Shown here: piece by piece, positions 62,616 through 64,000 of the stretch
How the letters are laid out: every line of letters begins with the position of its first letter
Numbering within the stretch: the stretch's first letter is position 1
From: Flavobacteriaceae bacterium
Lineage (GTDB): Bacteria; Bacteroidota; Bacteroidia; Flavobacteriales; Flavobacteriaceae
Length of the DNA: 64,000 nt
Direction of reading: 5' to 3'
Assembly: GCA_013215095.1 (NCBI GenBank)
Contig: JABSPM010000111.1
Span: forward strand, 1-64,000
Notes under the pieces: generated by a model
Told to the model about the DNA's origin: nothing
The model's input: only the letters and a program-made list of their open reading frames with translations
Database searches by the model: none
Position numbers and translations under genes: made by a program

Positions 62616-63107
62616 ATGAATCATAAAAAAAAATTCAGAAATAAAGGAGCAATTGGAGCATTACTTGACGAGTATGAGAAAGCTATAAATGAACTCGTTG
62701 AAACTATCAATAACATTTCAGAGAAAGAATTAGCTAAAATCATTGACTTTGAAACAGATGACGAGGATTGCAAATCAATACAAAGCATTTTAACTCACAC
62801 TGTTCAAAGTGGATACAACTATATTGTAGAAATTAGAATGTGGTTAGGTGAAAGCTTAGAATATAGAAACAAGATAAATTTTCAGACTATTGAAGATTAT
62901 AAATATGCGCTACAAGAAATGTTTAAATGTAATGAACAACTACTTATGGACTACCCAAATATTGAATTATGCGAAAATGATCCAAATAAAAAAATAAATG
63001 TTCGGTGGGGACAAAACTATGATGTAGAACAACTACTAGAACACGCCATTTTACATATATTGCGACATAGAAGACAAATTGAAAAAATTAAACTAAAAAT
63101 CTCGTAG
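62616..63107 (+). CDS. DinB/YfiT-like putative metalloenzyme
   Basis: A 163-residue four-helix bundle of the DinB superfamily. The metal His in ILTHTVQSGYNYI and the pair in LLEHAILHILRHRRQIEK fit the family's three-His site. Members are thiol-S-transferases or unknown hydrolases, and are often found as accessory single genes in Bacteroidota. ATG at 62616 (MNHKKKFRNKG) is chosen; an earlier in-frame start would add an unrelated 15 residues. The stop is at the left edge of repeat S2, so gene and repeat form one unit. Confidence 0.85.
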   Translation: MNHKKKFRNKGAIGALLDEYEKAINELVETINNISEKELAKIIDFETDDEDCKSIQSILTHTVQSGYNYIVEIRMWLGESLEYRNKINFQTIEDYKYALQEMFKCNEQLLMDYPNIELCENDPNKKINVRWGQNYDVEQLLEHAILHILRHRRQIEKIKLKIS

Positions 63108-63197
63108 TGCATTGCTAATCTTCCCTGTTCTCACCGCTCAAAATCTAAACATGGTGTTGACTAAAACCCACGTCCTGCTTGCGTTGGGTTTGAGTCC
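63104..63197 (+). repeat. Cassette-type repeat S2 with bulged hairpin
   Basis: About 94 bp starting at the DinB-like stop codon. It ends in a bulged hairpin: ACTAAAACCCACG and CGTTGGGTTTGAGT pair around TCCTGCTTG with one A-G mismatch and one bulge. Counterpart of S1. Confidence 0.7.
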
Positions 63198-63218
63198 AGA
63201 TTTTAAACTAAGGAAGAT

Positions 63219-63253
63219 AAAAAGAGAATTTGAAGGCGCAAATTCTTTTTTTT
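63219..63253 (+). terminator. Hairpin terminator of the DinB unit
   Basis: AAAAAGAGAATTTG, AAGGCG, CAAATTCTTTTTTTT: an 8 bp perfect core plus A/T extensions. Confidence 0.65.
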
Positions 63254-63418
63254 AGGTCTAAATATTAATTTTTCAAGACTTGCAAACAATCAAATACAAA
63301 ACGAAGATACTTATGGTCTGGAGGACTGGTCTATTTTTATACTGAATTTATATCAAAGCGAAAATCCAGTAAAATTGCGTATATTGATGAGTTATACCAT
63401 TTCATATTCCTATTGATT

Positions 63419-63452
63419 TTACCGTTGAATTAAACACTTAATTCAACGGTAA
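63419..63452. repeat. Perfect palindrome with ACAC loop
   Basis: TTACCGTTGAATTAA, ACAC, TTAATTCAACGGTAA: 15 bp arms with no mismatch and no T-run beyond what the arms supply. It could be a terminator or a recombination/repair hotspot. It lies in a 379 bp gap where no gene was recognised. Confidence 0.65.
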
Positions 63453-63486
63453 TCCTTGTGACTGTTAAATTTCATTCTAGAATTCA

Positions 63487-63705
63487 GTGATTTATGAAAC
63501 ATTCTCTACACATAACGTTAAAGCACACCTCTTGATTGATAATCAAAAAAATGATGGCATTCAATTTCAGCCAAATAAGTTGATTCATAACATTATAAAA
63601 GGAATAAGTGAGTCAAAATGGGGTGAAACCTATGGTATTGCTTGGGCAAATATTCAAGAAAAAGCAGCACCTCATATGTTAGAAGTAATCAATTTAGTAA
63701 TTTGA
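63487..63705 (+). CDS. Unrecognised short ORF, possibly a gene fragment
   Basis: A 72-residue frame from GTG at 63487 (VIYETFSTHNVKAHLL to MLEVINLVI). No RBS-like or -7 element is seen, and the start inside AGTG suggests a truncated C-terminal piece rather than a full gene. The composition (ESKWGETYGIAWANIQ) looks protein-like. It sits between two palindromes and directly before the ParD gene. I do not recognise the family. Confidence 0.35.
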   Translation: MIYETFSTHNVKAHLLIDNQKNDGIQFQPNKLIHNIIKGISESKWGETYGIAWANIQEKAAPHMLEVINLVI

Positions 63706-63744
63706 AAAATTTGCTCGATTTCCTACATTTAAAGTAAAAATCAT

Positions 63745-63781
63745 ACAAGGTGTATAAAATTAATAATTTTATACACCTTGT
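63745..63781. terminator. Long perfect inverted repeat, probable terminator
   Basis: ACAAGGTGTATAAAATTA, A, TAATTTTATACACCTTGT: 18 bp arms without mismatch, 40 bp after the short ORF and 89 bp before the parD start. Confidence 0.6.
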
Positions 63782-63820
63782 TAGCTACAAACGATCCAAA
63801 TTAACTCTTCAAACGTTATT

Positions 63821-63850
63821 TTGAATTGATACCAATAGTTGGTATATTTG
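63821..63850 (+). promoter_or_regulatory. parD promoter with overlapping inverted-repeat operator
   Basis: TTG at 63821, 19 bp spacer, TATATTTG at 63843: both Bacteroidota promoter boxes with ideal spacing. Overlapping it is ATACCAA, TAG, TTGGTAT at 63829-63845, a perfect 7-3-7 inverted repeat placed where an autorepressor would bind. The ATG at 63870 is 20 bp downstream. Confidence 0.7.
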
Positions 63851-63869
63851 GATAATATAATTTAGAATT

Positions 63870-64000
63870 ATGGCAAAAAACACATCAATTTTACTAGGTG
63901 ATTATTTTAACAACTTCATTAGTCGACAAATCAAAACAGGAAAATATTCTTCAGCAAGTGAAGTCGTAAGAGCTGCCCTAAGAATGTTCGAACAAGAAGA
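63870..64000 (+). CDS. parD: ParD family antitoxin, N-terminal part
   Basis: The gene runs off the window after 43 codons. MAKNTSILLGDYFNNFISRQ begins a ribbon-helix-helix domain and KYSSASEVVRAALRMFEQEE is its helix-helix part, as in ParD/CopG antitoxins, where the N-terminal domain binds the operator as a dimer. A parE toxin gene is expected just downstream but is outside the window. The promoter and inverted repeat upstream fit autoregulation. Confidence 0.88.
   Translation, partial: MAKNTSILLGDYFNNFISRQIKTGKYSSASEVVRAALRMFEQE

Overview
The window is an AT-rich stretch of a Bacteroidota chromosome, almost certainly a marine or gliding member of the Flavobacteriaceae. Four things support this: genes largely confined to that group (gliding ABC transporter GldF/GldG, the type IX secretion regulator PorX, an LpxC-FabZ fusion, DUF4294, an OmpA protein with a PD40 propeller); many starts preceded by the Bacteroidota -7 element TAnnTTTG; few Shine-Dalgarno sequences; and U-tract hairpins between convergent genes. 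No tRNA, rRNA or CRISPR array was seen. The window opens inside an M20 peptidase gene and closes inside a parD antitoxin gene.

Layout. 1-2.1 kb: M20 peptidase end and an FMN-binding glutamate-synthase-like protein. 2.5-4.9 kb: an OmpA/PD40 envelope protein with a small secreted partner. 5.4-8.5 kb: two methyltransferases transcribed away from a palindromic promoter, a ZIP metal transporter and a DUF4268 protein. 8.8-16.2 kb: purC, phoH, SAM hydrolase, a monooxygenase-like protein, a single-ORF GldF-GldG fusion and dnaN. 16.4-23.7 kb: an ArsC-like protein, fumC, a Crp-type regulator, hutI and hutG. 26.7-34.1 kb: prohibitin, a VWA protein, fabG and a two-unit M16 protease. 34.1-39.9 kb: a lipid A operon (lpxD, lpxC/fabZ, lpxA, efp, a second lpxD) followed by sucD. 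39.9-46.5 kb: an HD phosphohydrolase, porX, tsaE, two small envelope genes, alanine dehydrogenase and a lone sugar transferase. 46.7-61.5 kb: M28 and M42 peptidases, DUF4294, sterol desaturase, fused E1 dehydrogenase, a five-gene operon (2OG oxygenase, SUI1 factor, DUF1835, nucleoside phosphorylase, solute-binding-like protein), ung flanked by two tiny related membrane peptides, and mutS2.

Two accessory islets interrupt this housekeeping background. The first (23.7-26.6 kb) has three diverged copies of a repeat of about 110 bp separating single-gene modules: an ADP-ribosylglycohydrolase, then a COQ4-like gene split by an in-frame TAG, followed by a truncated IS66 tnpB. Stem-capable ATAAC...CGTT segments follow each module, so the layout resembles a cassette array, but no integrase lies in the window. 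The second (62.0-64.0 kb) has a different repeat of about 95 bp placed directly after a small membrane gene and after a DinB-like gene. It then has an unrecognised ORF between two long perfect palindromes and a ParD antitoxin whose promoter overlaps an inverted-repeat operator. A dispersed MITE-like element (at about 2.2, 21.4 and 33.95 kb) and a frameshifted lipoprotein remnant at 48.8-49.1 kb add to the mobile or decaying DNA.

The most distinctive observations are the two repeat-bounded islets, the nonsense-split COQ4-like gene, the GldF-GldG fusion, a HutG-like protein with Asn at two expected metal-ligand Asp positions, the paired micro-peptides around ung, and the palindromic divergent promoter at 6.6 kb. 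All functions are inferred from reading the sequence; no database search was run.
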